From Pseudolabrys sp. FHR47 (GTDB lineage: Bacteria; Pseudomonadota; Alphaproteobacteria; Rhizobiales; Xanthobacteraceae): DNA of 64,000 nt. Position 1 is the first letter of the stretch. Each line of letters starts with the position of its first letter. A program made the position numbers and the translations under genes. Below, piece by piece: positions 7,554 through 15,112 of the stretch. The stretch covers positions 3,289,001 through 3,353,000 of the forward strand of contig NZ_CP039740.1 of NCBI RefSeq assembly GCF_005153485.1, read 5' to 3'. The notes below the pieces were generated by a model. The model searched no databases, was not told where the DNA came from, and worked only from the letters and a program-made list of their open reading frames with translations.

Positions 7554-7958
7554 TCAGGTTGTAGCGCCCGCGTCAAAGCGCGCCCGCGCCTGCTGGATCG
7601 CCGGGCGGTTTTGCCGCGCCCACAGGCCGAGTTCGTGGACCGGTTCGAGCAGCGAGCGGCCGAGGTCCGTCAGCTCGTAATCGACGCGCGGCGGAATGGT
7701 CGGAAACACGGTCCGGGACACCAGTCCGTCACGCTCGAGGCCGCGCAGGGTCAAGGTCAGCATGCGCTGCGAGATCGAGCCCAGCGCCCGGCGCAATTCG
7801 TTGAAGCGCTTGGGTCCGTCGCCCAGCGTCCAGACCACCAGGACAGTCCATTTATCGCCCACTCTGGCGAGCACCTCGCTCACAGCGCGGCAGTTTTCGG
7901 CCACATGAAGGGTACCGGGTATGGAAATTGTGCCTTCTTGAGTGTGTTGAGCGGTCAT
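7554..7958 (-). CDS. HxlR-family transcriptional regulator
   Basis: A 134-residue winged-helix protein with the HxlR signature: Cys23 near the N-terminus (AENCRAVSEVL), GDKWTVLVVWTLGDGPKRF, then FNELRRALGSISQRMLT as the recognition region and YELTDLGRSLLEP in the wing. HxlR proteins often sense aldehydes, quinones or redox state, frequently through that N-terminal Cys, and control a neighbouring oxidoreductase. Here the divergent neighbour is an FMN reductase, and the shared 52-base gap contains an inverted repeat. Redox control of that gene is a reasonable inference. Confidence 0.9.
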   Translation of the reverse strand: MTAQHTQEGTISIPGTLHVAENCRAVSEVLARVGDKWTVLVVWTLGDGPKRFNELRRALGSISQRMLTLTLRGLERDGLVSRTVFPTIPPRVDYELTDLGRSLLEPVHELGLWARQNRPAIQQARARFDAGATT

Positions 7959-8010
7959 CTATTTATCCTCGGTTACAGACCGTAACTTAGGCTAAAAAAT
8001 AGAGGTTTCA
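7959..8010. promoter_or_regulatory. Divergent promoter with HxlR-type operator
   Basis: The gap between hxlR-like and FMN reductase starts carries GTTAC-N5-GTAAC at 7972-7986, flanked by CTATTT (7959) and AAATAG (7997-8002). AGAGG at 8001-8005 is the ribosome-binding site for the reductase. The dyad lies midway between the two start codons, as expected for an autoregulating divergent repressor. Confidence 0.55.
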
Positions 8011-8565
8011 ATGGCTAAGCTCAAACTGGGGCTCATCGTCGGCTCGAACCGCAAGGAGTCCATCAACCGCAAACTGGCGCTGGCGCTGGCCAAGCTCGGC
8101 GCCGACGCCTTCGAGGCGAAGCTGATCCAAATCGACGACTTGCCGATGTATAATGAGGACTTTGAGGCTCCGCTGCCGGCGCCGGTTGCCCGCTTCAAGA
8201 GCGAGGTCGAGGCCTCCGACGCCCTGCTCGTCGTTTCGCCCGAACACGGCCGCTCCATTCCGGCGGTGCTCAAGAATGCCATCGACTGGGGCGCCCGGCC
8301 CTGGGGCAAGACGTCCTGGCCCGACAAGCCGGCGGTCATTACCGGCACCTCGGGCGGCGCGCTCTCGACCGCCCTCGTACAGCAGCACCTCCGGTCGGTG
8401 CTCGGCGATCAAGGCCTGCACCTGCTCGGAGGCGAAGCTTACATTCAATACAAGCCCGACCTGATCGATAGTGAACACAACGTCACCGATGCCAGCGTAC
8501 GCGATTTCCTCAAAGCGCTGATGGATCGCTTCGCGGTATTTGCCGGTAAGTTGGCCGCGGCTTAA
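8011..8565 (+). CDS. NADPH-dependent FMN reductase
   Basis: A 184-residue flavodoxin-fold reductase. GLIVGSNRKESINRKLA at residues 6-22 is the phosphate-binding loop of the NADPH-dependent FMN reductase/azoreductase family, and SPEHGRSIPAVLKNAIDW is the family motif around residue 78. It would reduce flavins, quinones or azo compounds with NADPH. It is divergently transcribed from an HxlR regulator. The SD AGAGG is five bases upstream of the ATG. Substrate cannot be told from sequence. Confidence 0.92.
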   Translation: MAKLKLGLIVGSNRKESINRKLALALAKLGADAFEAKLIQIDDLPMYNEDFEAPLPAPVARFKSEVEASDALLVVSPEHGRSIPAVLKNAIDWGARPWGKTSWPDKPAVITGTSGGALSTALVQQHLRSVLGDQGLHLLGGEAYIQYKPDLIDSEHNVTDASVRDFLKALMDRFAVFAGKLAAA

Positions 8566-8732
8566 TCGGACGATGAGGTAGGCCGCGCGCCGCGAACAAT
8601 AATGCCGCACGCGCCCCGCCGCCGGATTCCAGCCCCGTTCGCTACGTGAACGGGGCCCGCACACAAAGAAACAAAGAATGTGCATAACGTCAGCGGCATC
8701 GTACCTCGAATAAACCACGCAAGATAAGAATG

Positions 8733-8762
8733 CCTCCCGTGGGTGACCTCGCCCACGGGAGG
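8733..8762 (+). promoter_or_regulatory. Hairpin masking the kinase ribosome-binding site
   Basis: A perfect 11-bp stem, CCTCCCGTGGG and CCCACGGGAGG, with loop TGACCTCG. The 3' arm contains GGGAGG, the best Shine-Dalgarno for GTG at 8772. No T-run follows, so it is not an intrinsic terminator. It could keep the hybrid kinase poorly translated until melted or bound by a factor. Confidence 0.6.
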
Positions 8763-8771
8763 CGAGCCGCC

Positions 8772-11700
8772 GTGACAGATCAGCCGATGGCCCCTGCGGC
8801 CATCCTTGAGACGCCGGCCCAGTCAGGCAACGTGCGCGGGAAGCCGGACGGTCGCTTTGACCGCGGTTCCCGTTGGCGTGCCTGGATACAACCGGCGACA
8901 TTTATCGGCTTGTGCATGCTCGCCGCCGTGTACGGCGTCCTGGCCCTCTTGATCACCAATGATCGGCGTGACGCGGTCGCTAACGCAACGCGAGCGACCG
9001 ACAACCTCGTCCGCATTGTCGATCAGTCGTACTCGCACATCTTTAGAAGCGTCGACTCGACCCTTCAACTCCTTCGCCGTGCCTATCAGAACTCGAGATC
9101 GTCGGACGAACTGCAGGCCTGGCTGAACGACACAGCCGCCAGGACCGACCTCGAGTACAGGTTCGCGATCCTCGACAAGGACGGCAGTGCCGTTGCCGCT
9201 TCGACCGGCGTCGGTTCGGGAGTAGGAATGATCCCCGCCGGTCAGAACTTCGCTGACCGGGACTATTTCCGGCGGCAGAAGGAAGCGTCGACCGATGAGC
9301 TGCTTTTCAGCGAGCCCCTGAAATCGAAGCTCGATAACCGCCCTGCCATCGTTGTCACACGGAGGTTGTTCGGACCGGACGGCGCCTTCGAAGGCATTGT
9401 CGCGGCGATCGTCTCACCAGACTCCCTGATCAAGGTCGGCGCCGACCTCAATCTCGGTTTGAACGGCGCATTCGGCCTGGTCGGAATGGATGGCATCGTG
9501 CGGGCCCGCGCGGTCGACGGCAAAGCCGTAAGCGTGCCATCGGGGACACGCCTCGGTCCGGCGTCCACATTGTTCAGCCACCTTGTCAACGCGCGCAACG
9601 GACATTTCTTCAGTCAATTTCGGACATTCGATCAGCACACCCGGCTGGTCGCCTATCGCGTCATTGGCGAGTATCCCTTGATAGCCACGGTCTCCGTTAC
9701 CGAAGAGTATATTTATCGTCACGCTAACCGGCAGGCGCAAATCTACTGGATTATCGCTCTGCTCGTCACCGCGGCGATCCTGCTGGGCATCCGATGGGGT
9801 ATTGCGCGCGAACAAAAACTGCTCGCCGCGCAGGACGATCTGCGCCGCAGCCAGGAACGATATCGCCTGGTCGAAGAAGCGGTGAACGACGGGATCTGGG
9901 ACTGGAACATCGAGACCGGAGAAAATTATAAGTCGCCGCAGTGGAAACGGTTGATGGGCGTACCCGCTGATGCGGCGCCCAGCCTGGAAACATTTCACCA
10001 ACTCATTCATCCCGACGATCGAGCTGCCGCGCAGGAGGCGCTCCGCGCGCACCTCGAAGACGGCGAGCCTTACGTGATCGAGTTCAGGATCAGGCACGCC
10101 GACGGCCACTACATCTGGGTGCGGAGCCGCGGCCTGGCGCAACGCAATGCCGAAGGCAAACCGGTTCGCATGGTCGGCACCTTGGCCGACATCACCGGGC
10201 GCATGCAGTCGGAAGTCTCGCTCAAGGAAAGCCGCGACAACCTTGCCCGCGCCGAGCGGCTCGCCCTACTCGGCCACTTCAAGAACGATCTCGTCTCGAA
10301 GACCATCACCTGGTCCGACGGCATCTACGCGATATTCGGCTTCTCGTCCGGACATTCGCTCACGGTGCGCAGCTTTTACGAAATGGTGCTTCCCGAGGAC
10401 CGGCCCGCCCTCAAGAAGGCCGGCAATGACGTCATTGCCGGTCGGGAAATCCCCTTTCTGGTCATTCGCGCACGACGGCCCGACGGCGCGATCGTCGATC
10501 TCGAGCTCTGGATGACGCCGGTGCGCGACAGCGCCGGGGCCATCACCGGCATATTCGGCACGATCCAAGACGTCACCATCCGCCGCCGCACCGAGGAACT
10601 GCTGGCACGCGCCAATCAGGAGTTGGAGGCCCGCGTCAGCGCGCGCACCGCCGAGCTGGCGCAGGAAATGCGTCGTCGCGAGGAAGCGCAGATGACGCTC
10701 GGCCAGATGCAGAAGATGGAGGCGGTCGGCCAACTGACCGCCGGCGTCGCGCACGACTTCAACAACCTGCTCTCGGTCATTGCCGGCAGTCTCGAATTCG
10801 TCGATCGGGCCGCCGCGCGCGGGCTCACCGCCGACCCCGACCTGGTCGACGCCGCGATGCGCGCGACGCGCCGAGGGCGCGAACTCGTACGCCGCCTGCT
10901 GGCGTTCTCACGGCAAACGCCGCTGCGCGCCGAACCGACCCCGATCGACCAGTTGGTGCTCGACACCTTGCGCCTGCTGCAGCGGACCCTCGGCACCAAT
11001 ATCGACCTCGTGACGAGGCTCAACGCCAAGGACGCGATCATTTCCGTCGACCGCAATCAGTTGGCCAATGCGCTGCTCAATCTCGCTATCAACGCCCGCG
11101 ACGCCATGCCCGAGGGCGGTCAGATCACCATCGCCACCGAATGCCGACCGTGCGAACCCGCGCTCGCCAAATCGTCGCGCTGGCCGACGGGCGAGGAAGT
11201 CTGCATCACCGTCAGCGATACCGGCTTCGGCATGACCGAGGAGGTGCTCGCGCGCGCCGCCGAGCCATTCTTCACGACCAAGGCCGACGGCCTGGGCAGC
11301 GGCCTCGGCCTTTCCATGGTGCAAGGCTTCACCGAGCAGTCGGGCGGACAGCTCAAGATCGAGAGCGCGCCGCAATACGGAACGTCGGTGACGATCCGGT
11401 TGCCGCGCATTGCTTCGGCCTGCCCGCCGGACGAAGCCGACAACGTCACCACCGCCACCGATGTGGAAAGCGAAAAGACCGTGCTGCTGGTCGAGGACGA
11501 CGCCGATGTCCGCATCGTCGCCGGCGCGCAATTGCGCCATCTCGGCTTCAAGGTTCACGCCGTCGCCAATGGCATGGAGGCGCTCGACCTGATTGTCTCG
11601 CCCGCCAAGATCGACATCCTGCTGACCGACGTTGTGTTGCCCGGCGGGCTGGACGGCGTATCGCTGATCAAGGAAGCAATAACAGCGCGGCCCGGCATGG

Positions 11701-11837
11701 GCATTGTCTGCATGTCCGGCTATGACCCGGCGCAAAAGCACCGCAAATGGCTGAGTCAGCAGAACATCGCTTTCCTGGAAAAGCCGTTCAACACCCAGAA
11801 GCTCGCCCAGGCACTCGAGATGACGGTGGCGCAGTAA
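8772..11837 (+). CDS. Membrane hybrid histidine kinase (dCache, two PAS, REC)
   Basis: About 1021 residues from GTG at 8772; the frame also has ATG at 8730, but that lies before a strong hairpin. In order: a transmembrane segment (about 40-62), a roughly 270-residue extracytoplasmic dCache/PDC-like sensor, a second span (IYWIIALLVTAAILLGI), two PAS domains with PAC ends, a coiled coil, HisKA with the H-box VAHDFNNLL, HATPase with N-box and GSGLGLSM, and a C-terminal receiver with phosphoacceptor Asp in LLTDVVLPGG (residue 953 in this numbering). It senses an external signal and passes phosphate to its own REC. No response regulator or histidine phosphotransfer gene is adjacent, so its partner is elsewhere. 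Confidence 0.93.
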   Translation: MTDQPMAPAAILETPAQSGNVRGKPDGRFDRGSRWRAWIQPATFIGLCMLAAVYGVLALLITNDRRDAVANATRATDNLVRIVDQSYSHIFRSVDSTLQLLRRAYQNSRSSDELQAWLNDTAARTDLEYRFAILDKDGSAVAASTGVGSGVGMIPAGQNFADRDYFRRQKEASTDELLFSEPLKSKLDNRPAIVVTRRLFGPDGAFEGIVAAIVSPDSLIKVGADLNLGLNGAFGLVGMDGIVRARAVDGKAVSVPSGTRLGPASTLFSHLVNARNGHFFSQFRTFDQHTRLVAYRVIGEYPLIATVSVTEEYIYRHANRQAQIYWIIALLVTAAILLGIRWGIAREQKLLAAQDDLRRSQERYRLVEEAVNDGIWDWNIETGENYKSPQWKRLMGVPADAAPSLETFHQLIHPDDRAAAQEALRAHLEDGEPYVIEFRIRHADGHYIWVRSRGLAQRNAEGKPVRMVGTLADITGRMQSEVSLKESRDNLARAERLALLGHFKNDLVSKTITWSDGIYAIFGFSSGHSLTVRSFYEMVLPEDRPALKKAGNDVIAGREIPFLVIRARRPDGAIVDLELWMTPVRDSAGAITGIFGTIQDVTIRRRTEELLARANQELEARVSARTAELAQEMRRREEAQMTLGQMQKMEAVGQLTAGVAHDFNNLLSVIAGSLEFVDRAAARGLTADPDLVDAAMRATRRGRELVRRLLAFSRQTPLRAEPTPIDQLVLDTLRLLQRTLGTNIDLVTRLNAKDAIISVDRNQLANALLNLAINARDAMPEGGQITIATECRPCEPALAKSSRWPTGEEVCITVSDTGFGMTEEVLARAAEPFFTTKADGLGSGLGLSMVQGFTEQSGGQLKIESAPQYGTSVTIRLPRIASACPPDEADNVTTATDVESEKTVLLVEDDADVRIVAGAQLRHLGFKVHAVANGMEALDLIVSPAKIDILLTDVVLPGGLDGVSLIKEAITARPGMGIVCMSGYDPAQKHRKWLSQQNIAFLEKPFNTQKLAQALEMTVAQ

Positions 11838-11855
11838 CCTCGGCCGCTGACGACT

Positions 11856-13349
11856 TCAATGCGGCTCGACGGCGGGGCCGCCGGGACCACGTAACGGCAG
11901 TTCTTCCAGCGCGAGAATGAAGCCGAGACCGCAGGCCAGCACCGCGGCGCCGGCGGCAAACACCAGCCGGAACGCCAGCGCCAGGTCGTTCGCCGAGGCC
12001 GTGCGCGCCAGCATCTCCACCGACGCGCCGGCCGCGCCGCCAAGGCCGCCGAGCACGATGGCACCGAGGATCGCCACCACCAGCGCCGATACCAGCGCGC
12101 GGAAGAAATTGGCCGACCCGGTGGCGATGCCCATCTGCGGCCGGTCGACGGCGTTCTGCATGCACACGGTCGACACCGGAAACACCATGCCTAAGCCGAA
12201 ACCGATCACCGCCATCAGCGCCAGCACAGCGACGAAAGGCAACTCATTCGGCCAGATCGCCAGGATCGCCAGCGCCGCGATACCGGCGATATCGCCGGCA
12301 ATGGGAATGCGCTTGTAATGCACCATGCGCGTCAATGCCCGCCCGGTCAGCGTCGAGCCGATCACCGTACCGCCGAGCATCGGGATCAGCGCCACGCCCG
12401 ACTGCGAGGCCGACAGGCCCATGACGCCTTCGAAATACAGCGGTATGAAGATGGTCATGCCGACCAATGTACCCATCGCACAGCTGCCGGCGAGCGTCGC
12501 CGAGCGCACCACCTTGTTGCGCAGGATGTTGAGCGGCAGGAACGGCTCGGCCGCGCACGTCAGCCGCCAGGCGAACAACAGCCACAACAGCAGCGAAGCC
12601 GCCACCAGCGCGCCGATCTCGAGCGACAGCCACGGATAACGCGCCCCGCCCGACGACAACGCCAGCAGCAGCACCACCGAGGCCAGCATCATCAGCGCGG
12701 CGCCGATGGCGTCTAACCTGTGTTCGCGCTTGTGGAACGGCACCAATTTGAGCATGTGCCAGGTCATGGTCAGCGCCAGCGCGCCGAGCGGCACGTTGAT
12801 CCAGAAGATCACCGACCAGTCGATATATTCGGTGAGGATGCCGCCGAGCACCGGCCCGCCGATCGAGGACAGCGCGAACACCGCGGCGATGTAGCCCTGG
12901 TAGCGGCCGCGCTCGCGCGGGCTCATGATGTCGGCGATCACCGTCTGCGACAAAGCGATCAGCGCGCCGCCGCCGAAGCCCTGGAAGCCGCGCGCGAAAA
13001 TGAGCGCCGTCATGGTCGGCGCCAGCGCGCAGACGACCGAGCCGATGACGAAGATCGCCACCGCGCTCAGCATCACGAGGCGGCGGCCATACATGTCCGA
13101 CAATTTGCCGAGCAGCGGCGTCGCCGCCGTACCGGTGAGCAGATAGGCCGTCACCACCCAGGCCAGATCCTCGACATTGTGGAAATGGCGGCCGATGGTC
13201 GGCAGCGCCGTGGCGACGATGGTCTGGTCGAGCGCGCCGAGGAACATCGCCAGAGTGATGCCCTGAACGATGCGCGTGATCTGTTTGTGCGTCAGCGGCG
13301 CGTGCGGCGCGCCGGGCGGCGTTGTCGATGGGGGCGGTTGCTGGCTCAT
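11856..13349 (-). CDS. DHA2-type multidrug efflux MFS transporter
   Basis: 497 residues and about 14 membrane spans, as in the EmrB/QacA (DHA2) drug:H+ antiporters. LDQTIVATALPTIGRHF in the first span is the DHA2 signature, GKLSDMYGRR is the loop 2-3 MFS motif A, and GPVLGGILTEYIDWSVIFW is motif C. It would export hydrophobic compounds by proton antiport. No membrane-fusion partner or regulator is adjacent. It is convergent to the hybrid kinase with an 18-base gap and no obvious terminator between. Confidence 0.93.
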   Translation of the reverse strand: MSQQPPPSTTPPGAPHAPLTHKQITRIVQGITLAMFLGALDQTIVATALPTIGRHFHNVEDLAWVVTAYLLTGTAATPLLGKLSDMYGRRLVMLSAVAIFVIGSVVCALAPTMTALIFARGFQGFGGGALIALSQTVIADIMSPRERGRYQGYIAAVFALSSIGGPVLGGILTEYIDWSVIFWINVPLGALALTMTWHMLKLVPFHKREHRLDAIGAALMMLASVVLLLALSSGGARYPWLSLEIGALVAASLLLWLLFAWRLTCAAEPFLPLNILRNKVVRSATLAGSCAMGTLVGMTIFIPLYFEGVMGLSASQSGVALIPMLGGTVIGSTLTGRALTRMVHYKRIPIAGDIAGIAALAILAIWPNELPFVAVLALMAVIGFGLGMVFPVSTVCMQNAVDRPQMGIATGSANFFRALVSALVVAILGAIVLGGLGGAAGASVEMLARTASANDLALAFRLVFAAGAAVLACGLGFILALEELPLRGPGGPAVEPH

Positions 13350-13418
13350 CAGCCGCCGGACATGCCAAGAGCCCGGCGAAAGCGCAAGGCTCGCTAGCGC
13401 GCGGGTGTTATGCGGCCG

Positions 13419-13928
13419 CTATTTCGGCCGCACCTTGCCGCGCGAGCCTTTCGGCCAGCGCTGCGGCCATTTCACGATGTAGTCGACGAGATCGCGGTCC
13501 GGCACGTCGACCTCATTGGCGGAGACCTTGCCGCGCACCGAAATGCCGGCCTCGTGCACGGTCTCCGGCGAGCCCGACACCAGGGGATGCCACCACGGCA
13601 GATCCTGCCCCGAGGCGACCAGCACATAGCCGCAGGTCGGCGGCAGCCAGGTGAGGCGGCGGATGTTGCGCCAGGTGAGCCGCACGCAATCGTGCACTTT
13701 CTTCTGGCGGTTCTTGTAGTCGGCGCAGCGGCAGGACGTGGTGTCGAGCAGCTTGCAGCCGACATCGGTATAGACCGTCTCGCCGGTGTCGATATCGGTG
13801 AGCTTGTTGAGGCAGCAGCGGCCGCAGCCGTCGCACAGGCTCTCCCACTCGCGCGGGGTCATCTCGCTCATCTTCTTGGTGCGCCAGAAGGGGAGCGGCT
13901 TGTCGGGGACTTTCCTGGACTCAGGCAT
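13419..13928 (-). CDS. YcgN-family cysteine-cluster protein (UPF0260)
   Basis: 169 residues. Cysteine pattern CDGCGRCC at about residue 32, followed by Cys58, then SCRCADY, C81 and PTCGY, matches the YcgN/UPF0260 branch of the zinc/iron-chelating CxxCxxCC family. Its biochemical role is not established; an Fe-S or zinc-binding role is usual speculation. GGAGGGGC precedes the ATG. It follows the MFS gene divergently spaced on the same strand with about 70 bases between, so co-transcription is possible but not evident. Confidence 0.9.
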   Translation of the reverse strand: MPESRKVPDKPLPFWRTKKMSEMTPREWESLCDGCGRCCLNKLTDIDTGETVYTDVGCKLLDTTSCRCADYKNRQKKVHDCVRLTWRNIRRLTWLPPTCGYVLVASGQDLPWWHPLVSGSPETVHEAGISVRGKVSANEVDVPDRDLVDYIVKWPQRWPKGSRGKVRPK

Positions 13929-14049
13929 GCCCCTCCTTCCCGCATCGGCGGCGGGGTTACAAGAGTGGCGAGCGCAAAAGCTGTGACCGGCGGCGCCGGC
14001 TCGGAGCCCGTCCGGCTGGCGCGCGGTTCCCGTGCGGGAATGGCCTCGC

Positions 14050-14301
14050 CTAAGACGCCTTCGGCGTCGGGGTGGCGGCCGCTTTCAGGCTCATAATGGC
14101 CTTGCGCACCGCTGGCTGAAGCCCTTCGCCGCCGGCGTCGAGATGGGCGAAGATGGCGCTGCGCATGCGCGGATCCCAGAACTTTCGGATATGCTCGGCG
14201 GTGCCCAGCACCGCGGCCTCCTCGCCCTGACTCTTGAAGAACGTGCCGATCTGGTTAGCCATGTAAACCAGTTTGTCGGCTCCCTTACCCTGCGACGACA
14301 T
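14050..14301 (-). CDS. fdsD: Formate dehydrogenase delta subunit
   Basis: 83 residues with [16 protein letters not shown] and [14 protein letters not shown], the conserved pattern of FdsD. In related enzymes FdsD is a small factor needed for the active heterotrimer and cofactor insertion. It starts inside the end of fdhD (17-base overlap), which implies translational coupling. It is the last gene of the fds operon. Confidence 0.92.
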   Translation of the reverse strand: MSSQGKGADKLVYMANQIGTFFKSQGEEAAVLGTAEHIRKFWDPRMRSAIFAHLDAGGEGLQPAVRKAIMSLKAAATPTPKAS

Positions 14302-15109
14302 GGAGACTCCGTTCTTCCTTGATCCGCTGCGGGTGCGTGAACACCTCGAAGCCGTCGGCGCGCGCCACGGCCGTCAAAGTCATGCCGCAGCTTTCGGCGG
14401 CGCGCACGGCGAGTGCGGTCGGCGCCGATACCGCGACCATCATAGGAATGCCGGCGGTCGCCGCCTTCTGGATCATCTCGATCGACAGCCGGCTTGTGAC
14501 GACGGCAAAGCCGCTCTGCGGATCGATGTTCGCGTGCAGCATCGCGCCGCATAGTTTGTCGAGCGCGTTATGGCGGCCGACATCCTCCAGCAGCACGACA
14601 CTGTCGTCCGCCGGCCGGTAGAACGCGGCGCCGTGCACCGATCGCGTCTCGCGGTTGATGTGCTGTAGATTCTCGATGGCGCTCGTAGCGCGCATGATGT
14701 CGCGCGGCGTGAACGAGACGTTGCCGGCCACCGCGGGCAGCGGACGCATCGCTTCCTCGAGCTGCTCGATGCCGCACAGGCCGCAGCCGGTCGGGCCAGC
14801 AAGGTAGCGCCGCCGCGACGCGAAAGCGCCGCCGCGCGGCTCGGCGAGCCGCATGCGCAATTCGATGCCGGCCTCCAGTTCGACGATCTCGAGCGCTTCG
14901 ATTTCCCCGGGCGAGGCAACGATTCCTTCAGTCACGGAAAAGCCGACGGCGAACTCCTCAAGGTCCTGCGGCGTCGCCATCATCACGGCATAGGAGGTGC
15001 CGTTATAGGTGAAGGCAACCGCCGCTTCCTCGGCGATCACACGCTCGCCTGGCGTGAAACGTCCGCCACGCCACACCGTTCGTTCGACGATGCGAACCGG
15101 TTCCTCCAC
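14285..15109 (-). CDS. fdhD: Formate dehydrogenase sulfurtransferase FdhD/FdsC
   Basis: 274 residues, in the FdhD family that transfers sulfur from a cysteine desulfurase to the bis-MGD cofactor before its insertion. The CGLCG motif near residue 110 carries the two functional cysteines. SVHGAAFYRP and EDVGRHNALDKL, followed by TSRLSIEMIQKAA, are conserved cofactor-binding blocks. The start is GTG (15107-15109), three bases after the fdsA stop, with GGAG upstream. In this operon it is the fdsC equivalent. Confidence 0.95.
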   Translation of the reverse strand: MEEPVRIVERTVWRGGRFTPGERVIAEEAAVAFTYNGTSYAVMMATPQDLEEFAVGFSVTEGIVASPGEIEALEIVELEAGIELRMRLAEPRGGAFASRRRYLAGPTGCGLCGIEQLEEAMRPLPAVAGNVSFTPRDIMRATSAIENLQHINRETRSVHGAAFYRPADDSVVLLEDVGRHNALDKLCGAMLHANIDPQSGFAVVTSRLSIEMIQKAATAGIPMMVAVSAPTALAVRAAESCGMTLTAVARADGFEVFTHPQRIKEERSLHVVAG

Positions 15110-15112
15110 GGT

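Noticed and set aside
8733..8762. Strong hairpin as an intrinsic terminator for the FMN reductase
   Set aside because: No T-run follows it and it lies 170 bases past the reductase stop, at the kinase start; a regulatory role fits better.
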